DNA of 64,000 nt from JAEUNX01 sp034004685 (lineage in GTDB: Bacteria > Pseudomonadota > Gammaproteobacteria > Burkholderiales > Rhodocyclaceae): positions 23,283-87,282 of the forward strand of contig JAVEWG010000011.1 of the NCBI GenBank assembly GCA_034004685.1. The letters run 5' to 3'. Of this stretch, positions 7,756-17,113 are shown piece after piece. Numbering within the stretch: the stretch's first letter is position 1; each line of letters starts with the position of its first letter. The position numbers and the translations under genes were made by a program. The notes beneath the pieces were generated by a model that was given only the letters and a program-made list of their open reading frames with translations, had not been told where the DNA came from and made no database searches.

Positions 7756-9552
7756 ATGCAACACATTCGAAACTTCTCCATCATCGCCCACATCGACCAC
7801 GGCAAGTCCACCCTGGCCGACCGTCTGATCCAGCATTGCGGAGGGCTATCCGCGCGGGAGATGGAGGAGCAGGTGCTGGACTCCATGGACCTGGAGCGGG
7901 AGCGGGGGATCACCATCAAGGCCCAGACCGCGGCCCTCCACTACAAGGCGCGGGACGGGCAGGTGTACAACCTGAACCTGATCGACACCCCGGGGCATGT
8001 GGATTTCTCCTACGAGGTCTCCCGTTCCCTGGCCGCCTGCGAGGGGGCGCTGCTGGTGGTGGATGCCTCCCAGGGGGTGGAAGCCCAGACCGTGGCCAAC
8101 TGCTACACCGCCATCGAGCAGGGGGTGGAGGTGGTGCCGGTCCTCAACAAGATGGACCTGCCCCAGGCCGATCCCGACACTGCCCGCCAGGAGGTGGAGG
8201 ACGTGATTGGCATCGATGCCACCGACGCCATCCCCTGTTCCGCCAAGACCGGGATGGGGATCGAGGAAATCCTGGAGGCCGTCATCGCCCGCATGCCGGC
8301 CCCCAAGGGCGACCCGGAGGCGCCCCTGAAGGCCCTCATCATCGATTCCTGGTTCGACAACTACGTGGGAGTGGTGATGCTGGTGCGGGTGGTGGATGGG
8401 GTGCTACGCCCCAAGGACCGCATCCTGCTGATGAGCATCGGCGCCCAGTATCCTTGCGAGCAGGTGGGGGTGTTTACCCCGAAGTCGGTGCAGAAGAGCC
8501 AGCTTTCCGCCGGGGAGGTGGGCTTCATCATCGCCGGCATCAAGGAACTCAAGGTCGCCAAGGTGGGGGATACGGTTACCCTGGCCACCCGACCGGCCAC
8601 CGAAGCCCTGGCGGGCTTCAAGGAGATCAAGCCCCAGGTGTTTGCCGGCCTGTATCCGGTGGAAGCCAGCGAATACGACCTGCTGCGGGAATCCCTGGAA
8701 AAGCTCAAGCTCAACGACGCCTCCCTCCAGTACGAGCCGGAAGTCTCCCAGGCCCTGGGCTTCGGCTTCCGCTGCGGCTTCCTGGGGCTCCTTCACATGG
8801 AGATCGTCCAGGAGCGGCTGGAGCGGGAATTCAACATGGATCTCATCACCACCGCGCCCACGGTGGTCTATGAGGTGGTGATGAATGACGGCGAGGTGAT
8901 CAAGGTGGAGAACCCGGCCAAGCTGCCGGACACCTCCAGGATCGCCGAAATCCGCGAACCCATCATCAGCGCCACCATCTTCGTGCCCCAGGATTATCTG
9001 GGTTCGGTCATTACCCTGTGCAACCAGAAGCGCGGTAACCAGGTGGACATGCACTACCACGGCCGCCAGGTGAAGCTGGTCTATGACATGCCCATGGCCG
9101 AGGTGGTGATGGATTTCTTCGACAAGCTGAAATCCGTCTCCCGGGGCTATGCCTCCCTGGATTACGACTTCAAGGAATACCGGCCGGCCGACGTGATCAA
9201 GCTGGATGTGCTGGTGGCTGGGGAGAAGGTGGATGCCCTGTCGGTGATCGTGCACCGCGCCAACGCCCAGTACCGGGGCCGGGAACTGGCGGCCCGCCTG
9301 CGGGGACTGATTCCCCGGCAGATGTTCGACGTGGCGATCCAGGCGGCCATCGGCAGCCATATCGTGGCGCGGGAAACCATCAAGGCCCTGCGCAAGAATG
9401 TGCTGGCCAAGTGCTACGGTGGCGATATCTCCCGCAAGAAGAAACTCCTGGAAAAACAGAAGGAAGGCAAGCGCCGGATGAAGCAGGTGGGGAACGTGGA
9501 AATCCCCCAGGAAGCCTTCCTGGCCGTGCTTCGTACCGACGAAGGCAAGTAA
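7756..9552 (+). CDS. lepA: Elongation factor 4 (LepA), ribosome back-translocase GTPase
   Basis: Translational GTPase of 598 residues. G1 AHIDHGKST, G2 region ERERGITIK, G3 DTPGHVDF, G4 NKMD and G5 SAKTG are all present in the first 190 residues, followed by the EF-G-like domains II, III and V and the LepA-specific C-terminal domain (from about residue 490, ending KQVGNVEIPQEAFLAVLRTDEGK). It is full length. It opens the translation/RNA-processing operon lepA-lepB-DUF4845-rnc-era-recO. The ATG has only a T-rich run (TTTTTATTGCCCC) in front of it. Confidence 0.97.
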   Translation: MQHIRNFSIIAHIDHGKSTLADRLIQHCGGLSAREMEEQVLDSMDLERERGITIKAQTAALHYKARDGQVYNLNLIDTPGHVDFSYEVSRSLAACEGALLVVDASQGVEAQTVANCYTAIEQGVEVVPVLNKMDLPQADPDTARQEVEDVIGIDATDAIPCSAKTGMGIEEILEAVIARMPAPKGDPEAPLKALIIDSWFDNYVGVVMLVRVVDGVLRPKDRILLMSIGAQYPCEQVGVFTPKSVQKSQLSAGEVGFIIAGIKELKVAKVGDTVTLATRPATEALAGFKEIKPQVFAGLYPVEASEYDLLRESLEKLKLNDASLQYEPEVSQALGFGFRCGFLGLLHMEIVQERLEREFNMDLITTAPTVVYEVVMNDGEVIKVENPAKLPDTSRIAEIREPIISATIFVPQDYLGSVITLCNQKRGNQVDMHYHGRQVKLVYDMPMAEVVMDFFDKLKSVSRGYASLDYDFKEYRPADVIKLDVLVAGEKVDALSVIVHRANAQYRGRELAARLRGLIPRQMFDVAIQAAIGSHIVARETIKALRKNVLAKCYGGDISRKKKLLEKQKEGKRRMKQVGNVEIPQEAFLAVLRTDEGK

Positions 9553-9588
9553 GCCCTCGTTCCCATCAAATCCGCCTTGGTAAGTGCC

Positions 9589-10377
9589 GTGAATTTTGCC
9601 CTGATCCTTTTTGTCCTGCTGTTGGCCTCCGGCGCCTTGTGGTGCCTGGACCGGTTCAAGGCCCGCAAGGAGCGGGCGGCCGATGCGCCCGCCCCCTGGT
9701 GGGTGGAGTACGGCGCCAGCTTCTTCCCGGTGATCCTGGTGGTGTTCTGCCTGCGCTCCTTCCTGGTGGAACCCTTCAAGATCCCTTCCGGCTCCATGAT
9801 CCCGACCCTCCTGGTGGGGGACTTCATTCTGGTGAACAAATACGCCTACGGCATTCGCCTGCCGGTGATCAACCAGAAGGTGATCGAGGTGGGGGAACCC
9901 CGCCGGGGCGATGTCATGGTCTTCCGCTACCCGGCTGACCCGTCGGTGGATTACATCAAGCGGGTGGTGGGCCTGCCGGGGGACCGGGTGGACTACCGGG
10001 ACAAGCGTCTCTTCATCAACGGTGAGGAGGTGCCTCGCACCGCCAGCAGCGATTACCTCCATCCCGATCGGCTGTACTACACCCCCCGTTTCCTGGAGAA
10101 GCTGGGGGAGGTGGAGCACTCCATCCTGATCGAGCCTCAGGTGCCGGCCTTCGTCCCCCAGCGCCTGGATTTCCCCCAGCGGGAAAACTGCACCTATACT
10201 TCCAGCGGCGTGAGCTGCACGGTGCCCGCGGGCCATTATTTCGTCATGGGGGATAACCGGGATGCCAGCAGCGACAGCCGCGTCTGGGGCTTCGTGCCGG
10301 AACGCAACATCGTCGGCAAGGCCTTCTTCATCTGGTTCAATTTCAACGACCTGAAGCGCATCGGCAGCTTCCGCTGA
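9589..10377 (+). CDS. lepB: Signal peptidase I
   Basis: Inner-membrane serine protease that removes Sec and Tat signal peptides. About 262 residues: two N-terminal membrane segments (NFALILFVLLLASGALW and ASFFPVILVVFCLRSFL), nucleophile Ser in IPSGSMIPTLLVGDF, general-base Lys in DYIKRVVGLPGD, and the C-terminal GDNRDASSDSRVWGFVP box. The start is either GTG 9589 (chosen; gives MNFALIL) or TTG 9577. It lies 36 bp after lepA in the same operon. Confidence 0.95.
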   Translation: MNFALILFVLLLASGALWCLDRFKARKERAADAPAPWWVEYGASFFPVILVVFCLRSFLVEPFKIPSGSMIPTLLVGDFILVNKYAYGIRLPVINQKVIEVGEPRRGDVMVFRYPADPSVDYIKRVVGLPGDRVDYRDKRLFINGEEVPRTASSDYLHPDRLYYTPRFLEKLGEVEHSILIEPQVPAFVPQRLDFPQRENCTYTSSGVSCTVPAGHYFVMGDNRDASSDSRVWGFVPERNIVGKAFFIWFNFNDLKRIGSFR

Positions 10378-10395
10378 CATGGAGATTCGACCCGC

Positions 10396-10785
10396 ATGAG
10401 CATGCACAAGCAATCCGGCGTCAGCCTCATCGGCACCCTGATCATCGGCGCCATCCTGGCTTTCTTCTTCCTGCTGGCCCTCAAGGCCGTGCCGGCCTAT
10501 ACGGAATTCATGGCGGTGGAGCGCGTGTTCAAGCAGATTGCCGACAATAGCTCGGTGGATACCACGGTGGCCCAGATCCGGCGGGACTACGAAAAACGCG
10601 CCTACATCGATGACATCAAGTCGGTGGAGCCGGCGGACGTGCAGGTTTCGAAGCACACCGGCAAGGTGGTTCTCTCGGCGGATTACGAGAAGCGCATCCC
10701 GGTGGTGGCCAATATCAGCCTGGTGATCGCCTTCTCCGCGTCGTCCTCCAAGGTCCCCGGCGCGACCGGCCGGGCGACGCCCTGA
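10396..10785 (+). CDS. DUF4845 single-pass membrane protein
   Basis: 129 residues with one N-terminal membrane helix (SLIGTLIIGAILAFFFLLAL, about residues 10-29) and a periplasmic domain that reads ...VERVFKQIADNSSVDTTVAQI... This is the DUF4845 family, regularly encoded between lepB and rnc in betaproteobacteria. No function is established; the N-terminus (QSGVSLIGTLI) superficially resembles a pilin-type leader, but no typical cleavage/methylation site context was seen. It lies 18 bp after lepB and 7 bp before rnc. Confidence 0.85.
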   Translation: MSMHKQSGVSLIGTLIIGAILAFFFLLALKAVPAYTEFMAVERVFKQIADNSSVDTTVAQIRRDYEKRAYIDDIKSVEPADVQVSKHTGKVVLSADYEKRIPVVANISLVIAFSASSSKVPGATGRATP

Positions 10786-10792
10786 TGCGCCG

Positions 10793-11479
10793 ATGACGTT
10801 GGCGCCAATAGAGCGCCTGGAAAAGGCCCTCGGTTACACCTTCAGCCAGCCGGGCCTGCTGGAGCAGGCCCTGACCCACCGCAGCTTTGGCGAGCCTAAC
10901 AACGAACGCCTGGAGTTCCTGGGGGACAGCCTGGTCAACGCGGTGATCGCCATGGCGCTATTTAGCCAGTTCAGCGACCGCAAGGAGGGTGAGCTGTCCC
11001 GTCTGCGGGCTTCCCTGGTGCGCCAGGAAGGGCTGCACCAGGTGGCTCAGACCTTGAACCTCGGAGATCATCTCCGGCTGGGGGAGGGGGAGCTCAAGAG
11101 CGGCGGCTTCCGCCGGCCTTCGATCCTGGCCGATGCCCTGGAAGCCATTTTCGGGGCTGCCTTCCTGGACGGGGGCTTCGAGGCCGCCCGGGGCATCATC
11201 GATCGCCTCTACGCACCCATGCTGGCCGGGCTGGATCCCCTGGCCGCCGGCAAGGATCCCAAGACCGCCCTCCAGGAATGGCTGCAAGCGCGCCGCAAGC
11301 CCTTGCCCCAGTACGCCCTGGTGGATGCCCGGGGCGAGGCCCATGCCCAGGAATTCGAGGTGGAGTGCGCCATCCCGGCGTTCCGTCTGCAAGTTCGCGG
11401 GGCCGGTTCGAGCCGGCGCGCTGCCGAGCAGCAGGCCGCCCGGCGTGCCCTCGATCAACTTACCCAGACCCGTTCATGA
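10793..11479 (+). CDS. rnc: Ribonuclease III
   Basis: Double-strand-specific endoribonuclease for rRNA and mRNA processing. 228 residues: the RNase III domain carries the signature NERLEFLGDSLVN with its metal-binding Glu/Asp and a second acidic set in DALEAIFGAAFLDGG; a double-stranded RNA-binding domain occupies roughly residues 155-225 (KTALQEWLQARRKPLPQY, ending GSSRRAAEQQAARRALDQL). Its stop overlaps the era start (ATGA), the usual rnc-era coupling. Confidence 0.97.
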   Translation: MTLAPIERLEKALGYTFSQPGLLEQALTHRSFGEPNNERLEFLGDSLVNAVIAMALFSQFSDRKEGELSRLRASLVRQEGLHQVAQTLNLGDHLRLGEGELKSGGFRRPSILADALEAIFGAAFLDGGFEAARGIIDRLYAPMLAGLDPLAAGKDPKTALQEWLQARRKPLPQYALVDARGEAHAQEFEVECAIPAFRLQVRGAGSSRRAAEQQAARRALDQLTQTRS

Positions 11480-12378
11480 CCGACACCCTTTCCGCCGGGC
11501 CTTTCCGGACCGGCTTCATCGCCATCGTGGGCCGCCCCAACGTGGGTAAATCCACCCTCCTCAATCGCCTGATCGGCCAGAAGATCAGCATCGTCTCCCG
11601 CAAGGCCCAGACTACCCGCCACCGTATCACCGGATTGTTGACCCTGCCGGGCGCCCAATATGTCTTCGTGGATACCCCGGGCTTCCAGACCCGCCACAAG
11701 AATGCCTTGAACCGCTCCATGAACCGCACGGTCACCTCGGTGCTGGGGGACGTGGACGTGGTCTTCCTGGTGGTGGAGGCGGACCGCTACGGCCCGGAAG
11801 ACAAGCAGGTGGTGGAACTCCTGCCGCCTGGGGCCAAGGTGATCCTGGTGATCAACAAGGTGGATCTCCTGTCGGACAAGGCTACGCTGTTGCCCTTCAT
11901 GGAGCGCATGAGTCAGGAATATCCCTTCGCCGAGATCGTCCCCTTGTCCGCCGAAAAGGGCTCCAATACCGACCAGCTCCTGAAAGCCGCTCTTCCGTAC
12001 CTGCCGGAGGGGGCGCCCATGTACGACGAGGACGACATCACCGACCGTTCCGAGCGTTTCCTGGCCGCCGAATTCCTGCGGGAAAAGCTCTTCCGCCTCC
12101 TGGGGGACGAACTGCCCTACGGCATGACGGTGGAGATCGAAAAATTCGAGACGGAAGGCCAACTGCGCCGCATCCACGCCGCCATCATCGTGGACCGCCC
12201 GGGCTACAAGGGCATCGTCATCGGCAAGGGGGGCGAACGCCTCAAGCGGATCGCCACTGACGCCCGCCACGAGCTGGAGAAACTCTTCGATGGCAAGGTC
12301 TTCCTGGAGGTCTGGGTCAAGGTCAAGGGTGGTTGGGCCGATGACGAGCGGGCCCTCAAGAGCCTCGGTTACGAGTAA
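11476..12378 (+). CDS. era: GTPase Era
   Basis: Ribosome-associated GTPase needed for 16S rRNA maturation and 30S assembly. 300 residues: G1 GRPNVGKST, G2 region TTRHRITG, G3 DTPGF, G4 NKVD, and a C-terminal KH domain with the GxxG loop VIGKGGERLK near residue 240. The frame is open further upstream inside rnc, but ATG 11476 overlapping the rnc stop is the conserved start. Confidence 0.97.
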   Translation: MTDTLSAGPFRTGFIAIVGRPNVGKSTLLNRLIGQKISIVSRKAQTTRHRITGLLTLPGAQYVFVDTPGFQTRHKNALNRSMNRTVTSVLGDVDVVFLVVEADRYGPEDKQVVELLPPGAKVILVINKVDLLSDKATLLPFMERMSQEYPFAEIVPLSAEKGSNTDQLLKAALPYLPEGAPMYDEDDITDRSERFLAAEFLREKLFRLLGDELPYGMTVEIEKFETEGQLRRIHAAIIVDRPGYKGIVIGKGGERLKRIATDARHELEKLFDGKVFLEVWVKVKGGWADDERALKSLGYE

Positions 12379-12393
12379 GCAGAACGCCTCACC

Positions 12394-13116
12394 GTGAATC
12401 CGCGCCAGCGGGTCGAGCAGCAGCCCGGCTTCATCCTCCACAGCTATCCCTATCGGGAAACCAGCCTGATCGTCGAGGTGTTCTCCCGGGATCACGGCCG
12501 CCTGCCCCTGCTGGCCAAGGGGGCCCGGCGCCCCATGTCGGCCCTGCGAGGCGTGCTGATGGCCTTTCAGCCTCTGCTGGTGGACTGGACCGGCGGTGGC
12601 GAACTCAAGATCCTGGCGCGGGCAGAATGGCAGGGCGGACAACCCCTCCTGGCCGGGCGCTCCCTGCTCTGGGGCTATTACCTCAACGAGCTATTGGTGA
12701 AGCTGCTGCCCCGGGAGGATGCCCATGGGGCGCTCTTCGAGCGCTACCGAGAGACCCTGGCGATCCTGGCCGCGGCTGAGCCGGGGGAGGAGGTGCTGCG
12801 CCGCTTCGAGCTGTCCCTGTTGTCCGAGCTGGGTTATGGCCTGGATCTGAGCAGCGAGGCCGACAGCGGCGCCCCCGTCCGGGAGGCAGGGCACTACCTC
12901 TATATAATCGAACGGGGCGTGGTGGAAACGGATCAGGACGGGGCTGATGGCCTGGTCCTGCCAGGCCGGGTGCTGCTGGATATGGCCCGGGGGGATTTCA
13001 CCCGGCCCGAGACCGCCCTGCAGGGCAAGTTGCTGTTGCGGCGGCTCATCAATCACCACCTGGGCGGGCAGCCTCTCCAGTCCCGCCGGGTCTTCATGGA
13101 GTTGCAGGAACTGTGA
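12394..13116 (+). CDS. recO: DNA repair protein RecO
   Basis: Recombination mediator of the RecFOR pathway; it anneals ssDNA and loads RecA onto SSB-coated DNA. 240 residues: an N-terminal OB-fold (GFILHSYPYRETSLIVEVFSRDHGRLPLLAKGARR) and a helical C-terminal domain. No CxxC zinc knuckle is visible, which is common in proteobacterial RecO. The start is GTG 12394, 15 bp after era. The end overlaps pdxJ (GTGA). Confidence 0.93.
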   Translation: MNPRQRVEQQPGFILHSYPYRETSLIVEVFSRDHGRLPLLAKGARRPMSALRGVLMAFQPLLVDWTGGGELKILARAEWQGGQPLLAGRSLLWGYYLNELLVKLLPREDAHGALFERYRETLAILAAAEPGEEVLRRFELSLLSELGYGLDLSSEADSGAPVREAGHYLYIIERGVVETDQDGADGLVLPGRVLLDMARGDFTRPETALQGKLLLRRLINHHLGGQPLQSRRVFMELQEL

Positions 13117-13862
13117 TCGAACTGGGCGTCAATATCGACCATGTGGCCACCCTTCGGCAGGCCCGCCGGACCTGGGAGCCGGATCCGGCCTGGGCCGCGG
13201 TGGAAGCCCATCTGGGGGGCGCCGACGGCATTACGGTGCACCTGCGGGAAGACCGCCGCCACATCCAGGATCAGGACGTGGACCGCCTGCGGGCCCTCAC
13301 CCAGGTCAAGCTCAACCTGGAAATGGCCGCCACCGACGAGATGGTGGCCATCGCCTGCCGGGTGAAGCCCGAGATGGCCATGCTGGTGCCCGAGGGGCGT
13401 CACGAGGTCACCACCGAGGGTGGCCTGGACGTGGCCGGCCAGGAGGCCCGCCTGGGGGAAGTCATCGCCCGCCTGGCCGATGCCGGTATCGTCACCAGCG
13501 TCTTCATCGATGCCGAGCTGCCCCAGGTGGAGGCCGCCCAGCGCATCGGTGCCAGGGTCTGCGAGATTCACACCGGGCCCTACGCCCACGCTTTCCATGC
13601 AGCCGGGCGGGATGCCGAAAGCCCCGCGGTGGTGGCTGAGCTGGAGAAGGTGCGCCATGCCGGCGAGGCCATCCGCCACCTGGGCATGCGCTTCAACGCC
13701 GGCCATGCCCTCAACTACTACAACGTCCAGCCCATTGCCCGGCTGGCGGGGGTGCGGGAGCTCCATATCGGACACGCCATCGTCAGCCGGGCGATGTTTG
13801 TCGGCCTGCGGTCGGCGGTGGCGGAGATGAAGCGCCTGATGCGGGAGGCGGCCGCTTCGTGA
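13113..13862 (+). CDS. pdxJ: Pyridoxine 5'-phosphate synthase
   Basis: TIM-barrel enzyme that condenses 1-deoxy-D-xylulose 5-phosphate with 3-amino-1-hydroxyacetone 1-phosphate to form pyridoxine 5'-phosphate, the ring-forming step of vitamin B6 synthesis. 249 residues; family motifs LGVNIDHVATLRQAR at the N-terminus, ITVHLREDRRHI, and RFNAGHALNYYN...IGHAIVSRAMF near the C-terminus are intact. The start is GTG 13113 overlapping the recO stop; the stop overlaps the acpS GTG. The pdxJ-acpS pairing is conserved in proteobacteria. Confidence 0.97.
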   Translation: MIELGVNIDHVATLRQARRTWEPDPAWAAVEAHLGGADGITVHLREDRRHIQDQDVDRLRALTQVKLNLEMAATDEMVAIACRVKPEMAMLVPEGRHEVTTEGGLDVAGQEARLGEVIARLADAGIVTSVFIDAELPQVEAAQRIGARVCEIHTGPYAHAFHAAGRDAESPAVVAELEKVRHAGEAIRHLGMRFNAGHALNYYNVQPIARLAGVRELHIGHAIVSRAMFVGLRSAVAEMKRLMREAAAS

Positions 13863-14236
13863 TCTTCGGCATCGGCACCGACATCGTGGCGGTGGCCCGC
13901 CTGGCGGACTTGCTGGCCCGTCGGGGGGACGCCATCGCCAGGCGGATCCTGGCCCCCGATGAGCGGGAGGCCTTCGCTGCCAGTCGGGACCCGGCCCGCT
14001 TTCTGGCCAAGCGCTTTGCCGCCAAGGAAGCCTTCGGCAAGGCCCTGGGCACCGGGGTGGCGGTGCCCGCCACCCTCCATGCCGTGCGGGTGGGCCATGA
14101 GCCGGCGGGCCGGCCCATCTACACCTATTCCCAAGCCCTGGCGGACTACCTGGTCGAGCGGGGCCTGCGGGCCCACTTGAGCATTTCCGACGAGGCGGAC
14201 CAGGTAATCGCCTTTGCAGTGATCGAAACGCCATGA
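13859..14236 (+). CDS. acpS: Holo-[acyl-carrier-protein] synthase
   Basis: Transfers 4'-phosphopantetheine from CoA to apo-ACP. 125 residues with the two family motifs GIGTDIV (residues 4-10) and FAAKEAFGKALGTG (about 59-72), which carry the Mg-binding Asp and Glu. The start is GTG 13859 overlapping pdxJ; the end overlaps nagZ (ATGA). Confidence 0.96.
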   Translation: MIFGIGTDIVAVARLADLLARRGDAIARRILAPDEREAFAASRDPARFLAKRFAAKEAFGKALGTGVAVPATLHAVRVGHEPAGRPIYTYSQALADYLVERGLRAHLSISDEADQVIAFAVIETP

Positions 14237-15276
14237 GCCAAGCCCTTTCCCTACCCCTCGGCCCGGTCATGCTGGACGTGGCCGGACAGACTCTCACCGA
14301 CGAGGAGCGGGCGCGCCTGTGCCACCCTCTGGTGGGGGGGGTGATCCTGTTTGCCCGCAACTATCAGGATCCGGTCCAGTTGGTCGCTCTCACTGCCCAG
14401 ATCAAGGCCCTGCGAGCCCCCGCCTTGCTGGTGGCGGTGGACCACGAAGGGGGGCGGGTGCAGCGCTTTCGGGAGGGGTTCACCCGCCTACCGGCCATGG
14501 GGCGACTGGGCGCCCTGTGGAACGATGGGCCGGAGCGGGCCCTTGAGTCGGCCCGGCGTACCGGCCTGGTGCTGGCTGCCGAATTGCTGGCCCATGGGGT
14601 GGATCTATCCTTCACCCCGGTGCTGGACCTGGATTACGGCTGTAGCCGGGTCATCGGTGACCGGGCCTTCCATCGGGATCCCGGGATCATTGCCCGCCTG
14701 GCCCAGGCCCTGGCCAGCGGCATGGCGGCTGCCGGCATGGGTTCGGTGGGCAAGCACTTCCCCGGCCACGGCTATGCCGAGGCCGACTCCCATCTGGAAA
14801 TCCCGGTGGACGAGCGGCCCTTCGAGGCTATCTGGGCGGAGGACATGCTGCCCTACCGGGAGCCGGTGGCGCGCCTGCTGGCCGGGGTGATGCCGGCCCA
14901 TGTCATCTATCCCCGGGTGGATGCCCGCCCGGCGGGTTTCTCGTCCTACTGGTTGCAGGACATCCTGCGGGGGCGTCTCAAGTTCGGCGGGGTAATCTTC
15001 AGTGATGACCTCACCATGGAAGGGGCCACCGTGGCCGGCGATATCGTCGCCCGGGCCGAGGCAGCCCATGGGGCGGGTTGCGACATGGTGTTGGTGTGCA
15101 ACCGGCCGGACCTGACGGCGGATCTGCTGGCCCGCTGGCAGCCCGTGGTCAGCGAGGAGAGCCGGGCCCGTATCCTGGCCCTGGGGCCCCGCTCGGCTTT
15201 CCCCGATCCGGCCAGCCTCGCCGCCCATCCGCCCTACCTGGTGGCCAGGGAAATGGTGGCGGCTTTGGCCGCCTGA
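14233..15276 (+). CDS. nagZ: Beta-N-acetylhexosaminidase NagZ (GH3)
   Basis: Cytosolic peptidoglycan-recycling glycosidase that removes GlcNAc from GlcNAc-anhydroMurNAc peptides. 347 residues; GH3 motifs VAVDHEGGRVQRF, GSVGKHFPGHGYAEADSH (with the mobile catalytic loop His/Asp pair) and VIFSDDLTMEGA (nucleophile Asp) are all present. It overlaps acpS by 4 nt; uvrC follows after about 16 nt. Confidence 0.96.
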   Translation: MSQALSLPLGPVMLDVAGQTLTDEERARLCHPLVGGVILFARNYQDPVQLVALTAQIKALRAPALLVAVDHEGGRVQRFREGFTRLPAMGRLGALWNDGPERALESARRTGLVLAAELLAHGVDLSFTPVLDLDYGCSRVIGDRAFHRDPGIIARLAQALASGMAAAGMGSVGKHFPGHGYAEADSHLEIPVDERPFEAIWAEDMLPYREPVARLLAGVMPAHVIYPRVDARPAGFSSYWLQDILRGRLKFGGVIFSDDLTMEGATVAGDIVARAEAAHGAGCDMVLVCNRPDLTADLLARWQPVVSEESRARILALGPRSAFPDPASLAAHPPYLVAREMVAALAA

Positions 15277-15292
15277 TCGGCGGGTGGCCCGG

Positions 15293-17089
15293 ATGGCCTT
15301 CGACGCCAAGCCCTTCCTCAAGACCGTGCCAGAGGAACCCGGGGTCTACCGCATGGTGGGCGAGGGGGGCGTGGTGCTCTATGTGGGCAAGGCCAAGAAC
15401 CTCAAGCGCCGGGTCTCCTCCTACTTCCAGCGCACGGTCTCGAGCCCCCGCATCGCCATGATGGTGGCCCAGGTGGAGCGGGTGGAGTTGTCGGTGACCC
15501 GTTCCGAAGCCGAGGCCTTGATCCTCGAGAGTAACCTCATCAAGAGCCTGGCGCCCCGCTACAACATCCTGTTCCGGGACGATAAGTCTTACCCCTACAT
15601 CGCCATCACCGGCGACACGTTTCCCCGCCTGGCCTATCACCGGGGCAGCTTCGCCAAGGGCGACCGCTACTTTGGACCCTTTCCCAACTCCTGGGCAGTG
15701 CGGGAGAGCATCCATCTGCTACAGAAGGTGTTCCAGCTGCGTACCTGCGAGAACACCGTTTTTCAGAACCGTTCCCGACCCTGTCTGCTGCACCAGATCC
15801 GGCGCTGCACCGGGCCCTGCGTGGCGCGCATTTCCCAGGAGGATTACGCCGCCACGGTGCGCCTGGCCACCCTGTTCCTGGACGGCCGGACCAGCGAGCT
15901 GGTGGATGACCTCTCCGCCCGCATGCAGGCTGCTTCCGACGCCCTGAATTTCGAGGTGGCCGCCCAGCTGCGGGATCAGATCCGTTCCCTGCAGCGGGTG
16001 CTCCACAAGCAGTTCGTGGATAGCGATAAGGAAGAAGACGTGGATATCGTCGCAGCCCTGGAGTCCGATGGGGTCGTGTGCATCAACCTGGCCATGGTGC
16101 GGGGCGGCCGCCACCTGGGGGATCGCCAGCTTTTCCCGTCCAACGCGGCCGACTGTACGCCCGAGGATGCGGGGCTGGCCTTTCTTGAGCAGCACTACCG
16201 GGAGCATTCCCTGCCGAGCCGCATTGTCACCAACCTGGCGCCGGCAGCGGCGCGGGTGGTATTGGCGGAAATCTCGGAAGCCCGGGTGGCAGTGCTCCAG
16301 CCCCGCCAGGCCCTGGAAAAAAGCTGGATGGAAATGGCCCACCGCAACGCCGTGCTGGCGATCCAGGCCCGGGTGCGGGAGGCAGATCGGGGCGAGGAGC
16401 GCCTGGTGGCCCTGCGGGAGGCCCTGGACATGGCCGAGACGCCCCGGCGCATCGAGTGCTTCGACATCTCCCATACCCAGGGGGAGGCCACCGTGGCCTC
16501 CTGCGTGGTGTGGGATGGCCAGGCCATGAAGAAATCCGAATACCGCCGCTACAACATCAGCGGCATCACACCTGGAGACGACTACGCCGCCATGCGCCAG
16601 GCCCTGCTGCGGCGTTATGGAAAGGTGGCGGAAGGGCAGGGGGTGTGTCCGGACCTGATTCTCATCGACGGGGGTAAAGGCCAGTTGGCAGCGGCCCATG
16701 GGATCCTGGGGGAAGTGGGGTTGGATTCGGTGCCGGCGGTGGGGGTGGCCAAGGGGGAAAGCCGCAAGCCCGGCCTGGAGACCCTGGAGTTTACCGATGG
16801 CCGGCCCGGGGTAAACCTGGAAAGCAGCCATCCCGCCCTCCACCTGATCCAGGAAATCCGGGACGAAGCCCACCGTTTCGCCATCACCAGCCACCGGGCG
16901 CGGCGGGGCAAGGCCCGGGTGGGGTCCCGGGTGGAAGACATCCCCGGGGTTGGTCCTGCCCGCCGCAAGGCCCTACTGGCCGTCCTGGGGGGGCTGGATC
17001 GGGTGCGGGAGGCCACGGTGGAGGATCTGTGCCGGGTCGAGGGCATCAGCCGAGGACTGGCCGAGCGGATATACTCCTTCTTCCACTGA
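15293..17089 (+). CDS. uvrC: Excinuclease ABC subunit C
   Basis: Dual-incision endonuclease of nucleotide excision repair. 598 residues from ATG 15293 (a GTG at 15284 is possible). Domain order: N-terminal GIY-YIG (EEPGVYRMVGEGGVVLYVGKAKNLKRRV), UVR motif (LSARMQAASDALNFEVAAQLRDQIRSL), the RNase H-like C-terminal nuclease (RIECFDISHTQGEATVAS, LILIDGGKGQL), and two helix-hairpin-helix motifs at the end (VEDIPGVGPARRKALLAVLGG...VEGISRGLAERIY). Complete and typical. Confidence 0.97.
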   Translation: MAFDAKPFLKTVPEEPGVYRMVGEGGVVLYVGKAKNLKRRVSSYFQRTVSSPRIAMMVAQVERVELSVTRSEAEALILESNLIKSLAPRYNILFRDDKSYPYIAITGDTFPRLAYHRGSFAKGDRYFGPFPNSWAVRESIHLLQKVFQLRTCENTVFQNRSRPCLLHQIRRCTGPCVARISQEDYAATVRLATLFLDGRTSELVDDLSARMQAASDALNFEVAAQLRDQIRSLQRVLHKQFVDSDKEEDVDIVAALESDGVVCINLAMVRGGRHLGDRQLFPSNAADCTPEDAGLAFLEQHYREHSLPSRIVTNLAPAAARVVLAEISEARVAVLQPRQALEKSWMEMAHRNAVLAIQARVREADRGEERLVALREALDMAETPRRIECFDISHTQGEATVASCVVWDGQAMKKSEYRRYNISGITPGDDYAAMRQALLRRYGKVAEGQGVCPDLILIDGGKGQLAAAHGILGEVGLDSVPAVGVAKGESRKPGLETLEFTDGRPGVNLESSHPALHLIQEIRDEAHRFAITSHRARRGKARVGSRVEDIPGVGPARRKALLAVLGGLDRVREATVEDLCRVEGISRGLAERIYSFFH

Positions 17090-17113
17090 GGCTCTGGGTT
17101 TTAGCCCACCAGC

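Noticed and set aside
8404..10656. 750-codon minus-strand frame opposite lepA-lepB
   Set aside because: Composition is His/Gly/Gln-rich shadow text; the three plus-strand genes are all canonical.
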